In this document: positions 42,464 through 50,484 of the stretch, piece after piece
Layout of the letters: each line of letters starts with the position of its first letter
Numbering within the stretch: position 1 is the first letter of the stretch
From: Variovorax flavidus
GTDB taxonomy: Bacteria > Pseudomonadota > Gammaproteobacteria > Burkholderiales > Burkholderiaceae_C
Assembly (NCBI RefSeq): GCF_030317145.1
Contig: NZ_JASZYE010000001.1
Span: forward strand, 2,108,001 to 2,172,000
Direction: 5' to 3'
Length of the DNA stretch: 64,000 bases
Notes under the pieces: generated by a model
Databases searched by the model: none
What the model saw: the letters and a program-made list of their open reading frames with translations, nothing else
Told to the model about the DNA's origin: nothing
Translations under genes and position numbers: made by a program

Positions 42464-43535
42464 AGGGAGGTCCTGAAGTCGTCGAGATCATTTCACCACC
42501 CGCATCTTCAACATTGCTGCGGTTTCCGGCATCGGTCGCGCGGCGCTTCGGATCCAGCAGCGGCCATGCCCTCTGGCGCCAATTCTTGATGGGGACGTCC
42601 ACCAGATGCAGGCAGATCGCCGCCATCGTGAACGAAAAAACAATCGTCGAGCCCAGCGTGATCCACAGCGGCTGGGAGTCGCGTACCAGCAGCGCGAAAG
42701 GAAAATGCCAGAGGTAGATGCCATAGGACAACCTGCCGATGTAGACCATGGGGCGTGAAGCCAGGAAAGTGGACTTCGCGTGCTCCGCGGCATGGCACAC
42801 GATCACGAAGGCGGCGAGTTCCGCCAACGTGATGCGCAAGGTCACCGCTTCCGTCTGGTAGCTCGTCGGCAGTGACGGGAGCGCTACAAGGACCGCAAGC
42901 GCCAAGGAAGCAACGATGACTGCATACCGGGACACCTTGAACCCGCTCAGCGCGGCAATCGCTCCGAGCACGATCCCGCTCATGCGCGTGTCGAAGCAGA
43001 AGTAGGCTTGCGGCCATGCCCACCTCATGGCCACGTAGTAGCGCCACGCGGTCACCGCCACGAATGCCGCCAGGAGCCAGGCGATCGGACGCTGCGTTCG
43101 CAGCAGCAATGGAAGCAGGAGAGGCCACAGCAGGTAGAACTTCTCCTCGACCCCCAGCGACCATGTGTGGCCGACCGTGTAGGGTAGTTGCCAGAAGGCC
43201 AGCGCATAGTCGTACAGGTAGAACCCGGCGAGCGCGGCAGACAACCATCGATCGTCCGACGGCCAGAGAACGGGAGCCAACACCACGTAGGCCGCCAGCA
43301 CCAGCAGCAGCGTCGGGAAGAGCCGCAGGGCTCGCCGGGCGTAGAAGCGACCGATCTGGATGCCTCCGCTGCGGTATTCCGTCGCGAGCAGCGATGTGAT
43401 GAGGTAGCCGGACAGGACGAAGAACATGTCCAATCCGACGAATCCGCCGCCCGCGCCCGGGACGCCGCAGTGGAAGAAGACGACAGCGACGACGGACAGC
43501 GCGCGAACCCCGTCGAAGGCTGGCTTGTACTCCAT
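42417..43535 (-). CDS. OafA/YrhL-type membrane acyltransferase
   Basis: 372 residues, about ten membrane spans, with the acyltransferase-3 marks FDGVRALSVVAVVFFHCGVP at the N-terminus, and RRALRLFP and HTWSLGVEEKFYLLWP further on. These inner-membrane enzymes O-acylate surface glycans such as O antigen or other envelope polymers. It lies 15 bases after the CocE-type hydrolase gene and overlaps the regulator. With PagL it is the second envelope-modifying enzyme placed in the regulon. Confidence 0.92.
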   Translation of the reverse strand: MEYKPAFDGVRALSVVAVVFFHCGVPGAGGGFVGLDMFFVLSGYLITSLLATEYRSGGIQIGRFYARRALRLFPTLLLVLAAYVVLAPVLWPSDDRWLSAALAGFYLYDYALAFWQLPYTVGHTWSLGVEEKFYLLWPLLLPLLLRTQRPIAWLLAAFVAVTAWRYYVAMRWAWPQAYFCFDTRMSGIVLGAIAALSGFKVSRYAVIVASLALAVLVALPSLPTSYQTEAVTLRITLAELAAFVIVCHAAEHAKSTFLASRPMVYIGRLSYGIYLWHFPFALLVRDSQPLWITLGSTIVFSFTMAAICLHLVDVPIKNWRQRAWPLLDPKRRATDAGNRSNVEDAGGEMISTTSGPPYEAAHEASRTHIHHA

Positions 43536-43550
43536 CGGAATGCGCCCCGC

Positions 43551-45428
43551 TCAGTTGCTCGCCAACGGATCCGGCCGGCACGGCTGCAAAAGGGTCCGGC
43601 CGCACTCGGGGTAGGCCTCCGGCCCTTTGACATCCTTCAGGACGCCGAATCGCACCAGCGAGTCGTAGCTCGCGTTGTGCAGCACGTGGACGCGCTGCCG
43701 CTGCGCGAACGTGTCGAACTGGAGGCCACCCGTCTGAGCCGGCGTGTCGATCCAGATCCGCAGACGCGAACCCTTGCGAAAGTAGTGCCCCATCTTGTTG
43801 ATCTCGACACGCGCGAAGACCGGGCGTCCCGGGAACAGAGGCATGGACTGCTCGGGCCGATCGACATGCACCGGTAGCAGCGGGGTCGAGCGTGCGGTGT
43901 CGAGCGCACGGTTCGACAGGCGCAGCCAGCCGCGCTGCACATAGGTCTCCAGGCCGTCGGGTCGCAGTTCGGTGACGGTCACCTGGATGTCGGCGTCCCC
44001 GCCATTGGCCGCGACCCAGAGGTCGGCGCTGCCCGGCCCGTAGACCATCATGTCCTGACCGAGTGGTGCCGAGGTGTAGGCAACGCTCGTCTTAGTCCAG
44101 TCGGCGGGCAACGGGCCCCACAGCGTGGCTCCTCCGAGGTCGTTGACGGCCACGCCGGCACCTGGGTAGTCGAATCCATCGGCCGCCCCGGGAGCGGGCT
44201 TGTCGGCAAGGAGGCTCCCGGTGCCGAGGTGAAACTCCTTCACGACCAGATCGTCGGCCTTGATTGCACCCTTGCGCACCACCCAGCGGGCCTTTGGAGA
44301 AACCCGCCGCTCCAGCGTCTTGTCACCCGTCTCGAAGGCCTCCATCCATACGGTGGTGCGTGGCGTGTCGCGCTCGAATCCGTTGTCCTCGCCCTTGACG
44401 AACCGGTCGAGGAACCGTTTGGCCATGGCCTGGAAATCCCTGGCGAAGTACATGTCGTGCCGGCCGTTCGTCTGGACGAGCCACAGCCTGGACGGATCGA
44501 GCCTGGACTGGTAGTGGCCGCTGCGAGGCGTGATCGCCTGGTCCTGGAAGGCTTCGAGCGACAGCACGGGCACCTGGATGCGATCGGCAAGGCGCGCGAG
44601 ATCGAAGCTGTCCATGTAGGCGTCGCGCACGGGGTGCGAGAGGAACAGGTGCATCAGGGAGTTCGTGTCCTCGGCCTCGAGGTTCTTCGCGACCTGCTTC
44701 AGGCAGCGCTCGTCGCCCTCCTCCCTTGCGGCCTGTGCGACCACCTTTTCCCAGTAGGAGCGGAAGGAAATCCGAAAGGGCGTGATGAATCCGGGCGCCG
44801 GCACACCACCGGGGGTCAAGGCATCACGAAAGTCCGTCAACGCCATGCCGGGCACGATGGCCCGGAGATGCGGTGGGTTGAGTTGCGCAGTCGCGAGTTG
44901 GGAAGACCCGCCGTACGACCAGTTGACCATCCCGATCCTTCCGTCGGACCAGGCCTGCGACGCTGCGAATTCGACAGCTTCGGCGCCATGCCTGCCGAGC
45001 TGCGGCCGGGTGTACTCGAGCTGCCCCCCGGAGCAGCCCGTACCCGCCGCGTTGACGCCCATCACCGCGTAGCCGGCCTCGACGAGCAGCTTGTCCAGTT
45101 CGACCGACATGGCCGTCTTGTATTTCAGATAGGGCGAGCCTCCGATCGAGCCGGCGTCGTACCCGTTGATGCTCAAGACAACGGGGAACCTGCCCGATCC
45201 CTTGGGCAGGAGCACGGTGTAACGCAGCTCGACCCCGTCGGCGGTCGTGAAGTAGCCGGCCACACGCTTCGACCAGAACGGCGCGACCACCCCGAGTTCG
45301 GGGAAATCGAAAGGCTGCGACACCGGCAGGCCGGTGCCGGGATCCAGCCCCGCGTCCTGCCCGTGCGCCGCCGGTGACGTGACGCATGCCACCGCGGATG
45401 CAAGGATGGCTGCGATGGCAATCTTCAT
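43551..45428 (-). CDS. Secreted CocE/NonD-type X-Pro dipeptidyl-peptidase family hydrolase
   Basis: 625 residues. Signal peptide (about 1-23, MKIAIAAILASAVACVTSPA), then the S15-type alpha/beta hydrolase with nucleophile in NWSYGGSSQLA and a C-terminal jelly-roll (XPDC) domain. The family hydrolyses esters or amides; peptidase activity is not certain. It should be periplasmic or exported. AAGGAAAC supports the ATG at 45428. First gene of the operon driven by regulon copy 11. Confidence 0.9.
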   Translation of the reverse strand: MKIAIAAILASAVACVTSPAAHGQDAGLDPGTGLPVSQPFDFPELGVVAPFWSKRVAGYFTTADGVELRYTVLLPKGSGRFPVVLSINGYDAGSIGGSPYLKYKTAMSVELDKLLVEAGYAVMGVNAAGTGCSGGQLEYTRPQLGRHGAEAVEFAASQAWSDGRIGMVNWSYGGSSQLATAQLNPPHLRAIVPGMALTDFRDALTPGGVPAPGFITPFRISFRSYWEKVVAQAAREEGDERCLKQVAKNLEAEDTNSLMHLFLSHPVRDAYMDSFDLARLADRIQVPVLSLEAFQDQAITPRSGHYQSRLDPSRLWLVQTNGRHDMYFARDFQAMAKRFLDRFVKGEDNGFERDTPRTTVWMEAFETGDKTLERRVSPKARWVVRKGAIKADDLVVKEFHLGTGSLLADKPAPGAADGFDYPGAGVAVNDLGGATLWGPLPADWTKTSVAYTSAPLGQDMMVYGPGSADLWVAANGGDADIQVTVTELRPDGLETYVQRGWLRLSNRALDTARSTPLLPVHVDRPEQSMPLFPGRPVFARVEINKMGHYFRKGSRLRIWIDTPAQTGGLQFDTFAQRQRVHVLHNASYDSLVRFGVLKDVKGPEAYPECGRTLLQPCRPDPLASN

Positions 45429-45498
45429 GGTCGTTTCCTTCGGGGGCACCGAACGGCGCCGGGCTACTCGGTGGCGAGGACCGCGATGGCGGATCCTG

Positions 45499-45569
45499 AT
45501 GGTAGGCGCGAGAGTCTGCAAGCGGTAGGCATGCTGATGGATGCACCGTGTTGACTTCAGTACACCAAA
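45499..45569 (-). promoter_or_regulatory. Regulon promoter, copy 11 (CocE-type hydrolase operon)
   Basis: Minus strand: TTTGGTG, 8 nt, TCAACACGGTGC, 10 nt, ATGCCTACCG, then CC-TACCAT (-10 at 45504-45499). The -35-region box is a perfect consensus. Transcription is expected near 45492. Confidence 0.78.
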
Positions 45570-45707
45570 CCCGGTGGCCCGCCGGAAACCAGGGCAGTGA
45601 CCCAAGTCACATCGACCCCGTGCACTGCGTACTTCGCCAAACCGCGGCGGACGCCTAAATTCCAGGACATTGATATCGCGCACCGGCGCGACCCACCCCA
45701 CCGCAGC

Positions 45708-45878
45708 ATGGCCATGAAACTCTCTTCGCGCTGCCTGTTTTGGTCGACGAGCGCACTGTCGCTCGTGGCGATGGTCGCCTCGCTGTTGAATCCGGACCCC
45801 GTGGTCGCAGCTGACCGCATCTACTTGGGCGAGTCGGATAGCCAGGTCGCCCTGATTGAGCTCTCAGCTCAAGGGTGA
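45708..45878 (+). CDS. Possible small exported peptide
   Basis: 56 residues: a signal-like N-terminus (MAMKLSSRCLFWSTSALSLV and on to VAA) and a short tail. It may be a true small exported protein or the remnant of a longer gene; its stop is ten bases inside the convergent HxlR stop region. A degenerate CC-TAAATT hexamer lies at 45654-45661, but the upstream regulon boxes are poor. Weakly supported. Confidence 0.35.
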   Translation: MAMKLSSRCLFWSTSALSLVAMVASLLNPDPVVAADRIYLGESDSQVALIELSAQG

Positions 45879-46279
45879 CTTTCAGCGCGATCAGACCGCG
45901 AACGACCCGGGGATCTTGGCCGGATGATGCAATCTGCCGTTTGATCAAGCTCGTCCAGTGCGCTCGCGTGGTGCTGACCCCATTCGCACAACGCCAGCAG
46001 CACCGGCTCGAGGCTGAGTCCGAGCGCGGTGGCCGAGTACGTCACGCGCGGCGGCACCTCGCGAAACACTTCACGGGTCACCAGACCGTGCTCCTCCATC
46101 TCGCGCAGTTGCTGCACAAGCACCTTCTGACTCACGGCCGGAATCAGACGAGCCAGTTGGGAGAGGCGCTTGGGCCGGTCGAACAGGTGGTACAGGATCA
46201 CAGCCTTCCAGCGCCCCGAGATCACTTTGAGTGCACGCTCTGCCGGAAGGCTCGGCAGCCTCTTGATCGTTTCAGCCAT
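45869..46279 (-). CDS. HxlR-family transcriptional regulator
   Basis: 136 residues: the winged-helix core GRWKAVILYHLFDRPKRLSQL, then VSQKVLVQQLREMEEHGLV and the wing PPRVTYSATALG. HxlR proteins often respond to aldehydes, quinones or redox change and control a divergent oxidoreductase gene, as here. The short gap holds GGTAAGTAAG, a possible part of its operator. It ends with a Ser/Arg-rich tail. Confidence 0.92.
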   Translation of the reverse strand: MAETIKRLPSLPAERALKVISGRWKAVILYHLFDRPKRLSQLARLIPAVSQKVLVQQLREMEEHGLVTREVFREVPPRVTYSATALGLSLEPVLLALCEWGQHHASALDELDQTADCIIRPRSPGRSRSDRAESHP

Positions 46280-46375
46280 GGACACCTGAAGGTAAGTAAG
46301 CCACCAAAGAGTGGGTATTCGTCTCCGCGAATGTACTGAAGAATCCGCCGCTCGTTCAGCACCCCACGGAATTCC

Positions 46376-47362
46376 ATGACCACGACAATGAAAGCAGTCC
46401 AGTTCAACCGTTTCGGCGGCCCCGAGGTCTTGCACCAGGTGACGCTCCCCGTGCCTGCCCTGCCGTCCGGCGCGTTGCGTGTCCGGGTCCGGGCGGCAGG
46501 CGTGAACTTCTTCGAGACGCTGGTCCGGCAGGAACGCTATCCGCCCTCACCGGAGCTGCCCGTGGTGCCCGGTGTCGAGGTGGCCGGCGAGGTCGACGCG
46601 GTGGGGCCGGGCGTCGATGCCGGATGGATCGGCGCGCGCGTGGCTGTGCCGCTGTTCGCGTTGGGACGGCCCTCAGGCGGCTACGCCGAGTACGTCGTGG
46701 CCGAGGCGGCGTCGGTGATCCGGCTGCCCGATGGTCTCGCCTTCGAGGACGCCACGGCCTTGATGATCCAGGGTCTCGCCGCATGGCATCTCGTGCAACA
46801 GAGCCGGCCCTCGGGCAAGACGGTGCTGATCAGCGCCGCCGCCGGCGGCGTGGGGTCGTTGCTGGTGCAACTGGCTGCGGCCGCCGGCGCACGACGCATC
46901 GTCGCAGTCGCTGGCTCGTCCGTGAAGATCGAAGCGGCCATGGAGGTCGGTGCGCATGCCGGTGTCGACCACACGCGGCCAGGCTGGGCCACGCGCCTGC
47001 GCGAATCCGGCGGCAGCGTCGACATCGTCTACGACACCGTGGGCGGCCCTTTCACCGCGGACGCGCTCGATGCGCTCGCGGATGGCGGCGAACTGATGTT
47101 CGCGGCGCTGAACCGCTTCGAGCTGATGCCCCCGCAATTGGAGGCCATGTTCGAGCGGAACCAGTCGCTGCGCGGCTTCGCGTTGCTGCCGCTGCTCAAG
47201 CCCGAGACGTTGACGGCAGATGTTGCGGGGCTGTTCGAACGCGCCGCCAGTGGCGCGCTCAAGCTATTGCCCGCGGAACGCTTCAGCTTCGACCAGGCGG
47301 CCGCGGCGCATGCGGCCATCGAGTCGCGCCGCACGCGCGGCAAGGTCGTGCTCGTGCCTTGA
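46376..47362 (+). CDS. Quinone oxidoreductase-like MDR family protein (zeta-crystallin type)
   Basis: 328 residues of medium-chain reductase fold without the zinc ligands of alcohol dehydrogenases. GroES-like part MKAVQFNRFGGPEVL, then the NAD(P) loop AAAGGVGSLLVQLAAAAGA. It reduces quinones or enals with NADPH in the cytoplasm. Starts at 46376 or 46388. Divergent from the HxlR gene, which is its probable regulator. Confidence 0.92.
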   Translation: MTTTMKAVQFNRFGGPEVLHQVTLPVPALPSGALRVRVRAAGVNFFETLVRQERYPPSPELPVVPGVEVAGEVDAVGPGVDAGWIGARVAVPLFALGRPSGGYAEYVVAEAASVIRLPDGLAFEDATALMIQGLAAWHLVQQSRPSGKTVLISAAAGGVGSLLVQLAAAAGARRIVAVAGSSVKIEAAMEVGAHAGVDHTRPGWATRLRESGGSVDIVYDTVGGPFTADALDALADGGELMFAALNRFELMPPQLEAMFERNQSLRGFALLPLLKPETLTADVAGLFERAASGALKLLPAERFSFDQAAAAHAAIESRRTRGKVVLVP

Positions 47363-47384
47363 GAACCGACCCGCCCCAGAAGGC

Positions 47385-48305
47385 TCAATCGCCCCACGAA
47401 GGCGTGGCGAATGCGTCCTGCAGCCACTGTCGGAGCAACGTCACGCGGCGCGGCAAATGGGAGCGAAACGGAGCGATCCACTGGACATCGGATTCAAGCT
47501 GCGCGTAGTTCGGAAGAACGTTCACCAACTTGCCGCTGCGCAGCAGATCCGTCACATCCCACAGTGGACGCAGCGCGATGCCGCTGCCGGATACGGCCCA
47601 GTCGCGCACGATCTCGCCTGAATTGCTGCGCAAGCTCCCGCTGATCTTCACTTCGATCACGCGATCGCGGCCGCCGCGTCGGTCGAGGCGTTGAAGTCGC
47701 CACATCCTGTCGAACACATCGCGCTGGGCCATCGCGATGCATTCATGGTGGGAGAGGTCGTCGGGCGTCTGGGGATGGCCGTGACGCTTCAGATAGGACG
47801 GCGCAGCCACGACCAGACGATGGTTGGGTGCCAGCTTGGACACCACCCACTGCGTGCTGGTCGGCTCCCAGAGCCAGATCGCGGCATCGAATCCCTCGGC
47901 CAGGAGATCGGGCAGCAGATTCGACAGGTGCAGCTCGACCGAAATCTCCGGGTAGGCCGCGTGGAAGGCCGCGATCTGCGGGGCCAGGTGAACACGGCCG
48001 AACCCGGCATTGGCCACGAGCCGGATCTGGCCGGTAGGCCGCTGGCTGCGGGCCGTCACCTGCGCTTCGAGATCCTCGAAGCGTTCGAGCAATTCAGCCG
48101 CCAGCGCCACGCAGAGCTCCCCTTCGTCGGAGGGGCTCATGCGGCGGGTGGTGCGGTGGAACAACTTGACGCCCAGCCGCTTCTCGATGGCTGCCAATCG
48201 TTTGGTGACCGCGGCCGCCGTCACGCCGAGATGTTCCGCAGCTGCCGCGATCCGGCCATGGTTGCGCACGGAAAGGACCAGGTTCAAGTCGTTGCGATCG
48301 ATCAT
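47385..48305 (-). CDS. LysR-type transcriptional regulator (LysR 4)
   Basis: About 306 residues: winged helix LNLVLSVRNHGRIAAAAEHL, TAAAVTKRLAAIE, and a substrate-binding domain. The start may be 48305 or 48317; the latter ATG lies inside the palindrome at 48315-48332. Divergent from the PdxA-like gene and its TTT receptor, the usual arrangement for a LysR that senses the imported acid. Confidence 0.9.
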   Translation of the reverse strand: MIDRNDLNLVLSVRNHGRIAAAAEHLGVTAAAVTKRLAAIEKRLGVKLFHRTTRRMSPSDEGELCVALAAELLERFEDLEAQVTARSQRPTGQIRLVANAGFGRVHLAPQIAAFHAAYPEISVELHLSNLLPDLLAEGFDAAIWLWEPTSTQWVVSKLAPNHRLVVAAPSYLKRHGHPQTPDDLSHHECIAMAQRDVFDRMWRLQRLDRRGGRDRVIEVKISGSLRSNSGEIVRDWAVSGSGIALRPLWDVTDLLRSGKLVNVLPNYAQLESDVQWIAPFRSHLPRRVTLLRQWLQDAFATPSWGD

Positions 48306-48314
48306 TACTGAATT

Positions 48315-48373
48315 CATGTTAGTAATAACATGAGATTCAGTCAATTGCCAGTTTGGAGTCTGGCCGCAATACT
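48315..48373 (+). promoter_or_regulatory. LysR box and promoter of the PdxA-TTT operon
   Basis: CATGTTA-GTAA-TAACATG (48315-48332) is a perfect 7-base inverted repeat, with outer arms CTGAAT and ATTCAG extending it. Downstream are TTGCCA (48345-48350), 17 bases, AATACT (48368-48373). The palindrome is centred about 56 bases before the expected transcription start, suitable for LysR activation and autoregulation. Confidence 0.7.
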
Positions 48374-48398
48374 GCGGGCATTCAAATCAGGAGACCCC

Positions 48399-49427
48399 AT
48401 GACAGAAAAACCCACCATCGGCCTCATGCTCGGCGACGTCACAGGCATCGGCCCCGAGATCGCGGTCAAGCTTCTCAGCCGTGCCGATACGCACGCACAG
48501 GCCCGCGTCGTGATCGTCGGCGACAAGCGCGTGCTCGATCTCGGCATGGCCGATGCCGGCAAGACGCTCAACGTCAAGGTGGTGGACAGTCTCTCGGACA
48601 TCGACTGGAACGACGGCAGCATCCCCATGATCGATCGTGGCGACACGGACCCTGCGGCGTTCACGCGCGGCGCCCTGTCGGCAGACGCCGGCCGGCTCGC
48701 AGGCGAGACGCTCGGATGGATGACGGAGCGGGTTCTCGAAGGCCAGCTGGACGGAATCTGCTTTGCGCCACTCAACAAGGCGGCGCTGAACCGGGGGGGC
48801 TTCAAGTTCAACGACGAGCACGAACTGTTCGCGCATTGGAACAAGCACGAGGGCTACTACGGCGAGATCAATGTCATCTCGCAGTTCGTCACGTTTCGGG
48901 TGACGTCGCACGTGAGTCTTCGCCGCGCCGTCGACCTGGTGACACCGGAACGCATCAAGGGAGCGGTCACGCTCGCACACAGCACGCTGCAGGCCTTCGG
49001 CACCTCATCTCCCCGCATCGGTGTCGCAGCCCTCAATCCCCATGGCGGCGAATCGGGCCTGTTCGGTGACGAGGAATTGAAGATCATTGCGCCCACTCTG
49101 AAGAAGCTGGCGGAGCAGGGACTGCCGACGCAAGGCCCCCTGCCATCGGACACCGTGTTCCTCAAGGCCGTCCGGAAGGAGTTCGACGCCGTGGTCATCA
49201 TGTACCACGACCAGGGGCAGATCGCGACCAAGCTGCTGGGATTCTTCGAAGGCGTCACGATCACCGGCGGTCTGAAGACCACCTACACCACGCCGGCTCA
49301 CGGCACCGCCTATGACATCGTCGGCCAAGGTAAAGCGAACGAAGGCGCCATCGCCAAGGCGTTCCATTTCTGTGCGCGCATAGCCGCACACAAGAAGAAC
49401 TCAGCTCTCGTTGCGGAGGTCGCGTAA
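48399..49427 (+). CDS. PdxA-family 4-phospho-hydroxy-acid dehydrogenase
   Basis: 342 residues. GDVTGIGPEIAVKLL at the N-terminus, HGGESGLFG and the C-terminal MYHDQGQIATKL are PdxA-family signatures with the divalent-metal ligands. True PdxA makes vitamin B6; relatives such as PdxA2 act on D-threonate or erythronate 4-phosphate. Because it is paired with a solute receptor and a LysR and not with KsgA or SurA, a sugar-acid or hydroxy-acid catabolic role is more likely. Confidence 0.85.
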   Translation: MTEKPTIGLMLGDVTGIGPEIAVKLLSRADTHAQARVVIVGDKRVLDLGMADAGKTLNVKVVDSLSDIDWNDGSIPMIDRGDTDPAAFTRGALSADAGRLAGETLGWMTERVLEGQLDGICFAPLNKAALNRGGFKFNDEHELFAHWNKHEGYYGEINVISQFVTFRVTSHVSLRRAVDLVTPERIKGAVTLAHSTLQAFGTSSPRIGVAALNPHGGESGLFGDEELKIIAPTLKKLAEQGLPTQGPLPSDTVFLKAVRKEFDAVVIMYHDQGQIATKLLGFFEGVTITGGLKTTYTTPAHGTAYDIVGQGKANEGAIAKAFHFCARIAAHKKNSALVAEVA

Positions 49428-50398
49428 TGTTGAACCGCCGCGACATCCTGTCGGGTCTGGCCCTCGCCCCCTTGGCGAGCCTCTCCCTGGCGCAAGACAC
49501 ATACCCCGATCGCCCCATCAAGATGGTGGTGGGCTTCACGCCTGGCGGCGGCGCCGACGTGATCGCTCGCGTCATCGGGCCGTATCTGTCCAAGGAACTC
49601 GGCCAGGCCATCGTCGTCGAGAACAAGCCTGGCGTGGGCGGCAACGTGGCGGCGCAGTACGTGGCAGCGGCGAAGCCGGATGGCTACACCGTCATGATGG
49701 GCACGATCGCCGCGCTGGCCATCAACCCTGCGCTCTACAAGGAGCGTCTCGGCTTCGACCCCGACAAGGACTTCGCCGCGATCACGAACGCAGTGGATTC
49801 CAGCAACGTCCTCGTGGTGCCCGCACAGTCGAAGCTGATGGACGTCAAGCAGGTGATCGAAGTCGCCAAAACCGGGAGCCTCAGCTACGGCTCGTCGGGC
49901 ATCGGGACGGCAGGGCATCTGGCCGGCGAGATGTTCGCCCTGCTGACGGGCACCAAGATGCTCCACGTGCCTTACAAGAGCGGCGGGTCGTTGATGACTG
50001 CGATCCTGAGCGGCGAAGTCGACATGTCGTTCTCCAGCGGCGTGACCGCCATTCCTCAAATCCAGGGAGGCAAGTTGCGAGCCCTCGGCGTCACCACGAT
50101 GAAGCGTTCGGCCACCCTGCCTTCAGTGCCCACGATCGCCGAAGCCGGCGTGAAGGGCTTCGTGTCGAACAACTGGTACGGGCTCGTGGCACCGGCTGCG
50201 ACGCCGAAGGCGGTCATCGACCGGCTGAACGCGGCGTGCGTCAAGGTGCTCTCCGATCCGGAGGTCGTGAGCAAACTCATCGCCCAGGCTTTCGACCCGT
50301 CGCCGATGAAACCGCAGGAGTTCGAGACGTTCATGCGCAACGAACGCAGCAAGTGGGCCCGGGTCGTCAAGGATGTTGCTATCAAGCTCGATACATAG
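49427..50398 (+). CDS. Bug-type tripartite tricarboxylate transporter substrate-binding protein
   Basis: 323 residues. Signal at about 1-22 with a twin-arginine-like start (MLNRRDILSGLALAPLASLS), then YPDRPIKMVVGFTPGGGADVIARV, the hallmark of periplasmic Bug receptors that bind carboxylic acids. It overlaps the PdxA-like stop by one base (TAATG). No membrane partners TctB/TctA are adjacent, common for such orphan receptors in Burkholderiales. Confidence 0.93.
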   Translation: MLNRRDILSGLALAPLASLSLAQDTYPDRPIKMVVGFTPGGGADVIARVIGPYLSKELGQAIVVENKPGVGGNVAAQYVAAAKPDGYTVMMGTIAALAINPALYKERLGFDPDKDFAAITNAVDSSNVLVVPAQSKLMDVKQVIEVAKTGSLSYGSSGIGTAGHLAGEMFALLTGTKMLHVPYKSGGSLMTAILSGEVDMSFSSGVTAIPQIQGGKLRALGVTTMKRSATLPSVPTIAEAGVKGFVSNNWYGLVAPAATPKAVIDRLNAACVKVLSDPEVVSKLIAQAFDPSPMKPQEFETFMRNERSKWARVVKDVAIKLDT

Positions 50399-50439
50399 GG
50401 TGCCGGTCAGCAACGCGATTCGAGCCGGGCATGCGGTGT

Positions 50440-50457
50440 GACGCTCAAGCGTCGTTT
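50440..50457 (+). terminator. Rho-independent terminator of the PdxA-TTT operon
   Basis: GACGCT-CA-AGCGTC (50440-50453) is a 6-base stem followed by GTTTT. It lies 42 bases after the receptor stop, before the convergent YedY-like gene. Confidence 0.45.
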
Positions 50458-50484
50458 TGAGACGAGTCACCGATGTCCCGATGA

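Noticed and set aside
40892..42589. 565-codon plus-strand open frame opposite the ATPase regulator
   Set aside because: Arg/His-rich shadow; the minus strand has an intact winged helix and P-loop.
4192..45569. The eleven-copy motif as a promoter of an ECF sigma factor
   Set aside because: The -10 hexamers (TACGAT, TAGCAT, TACCAT) are of housekeeping type, and the most conserved boxes lie at about -50 to -77, beyond sigma contacts; an activator site fits better.
8143..45569. The repeated motif as a mobile or REP-type repeat
   Set aside because: Each copy lies upstream of a start codon in the right direction, and the sequence between the boxes is not conserved, unlike a copied repeat.
45591..45661. 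Possible regulon promoter in front of the small gene at 45708
   Set aside because: Only CC-TAAATT and 7 of 12 box B bases (compared with copy 5) can be aligned; box A is absent.
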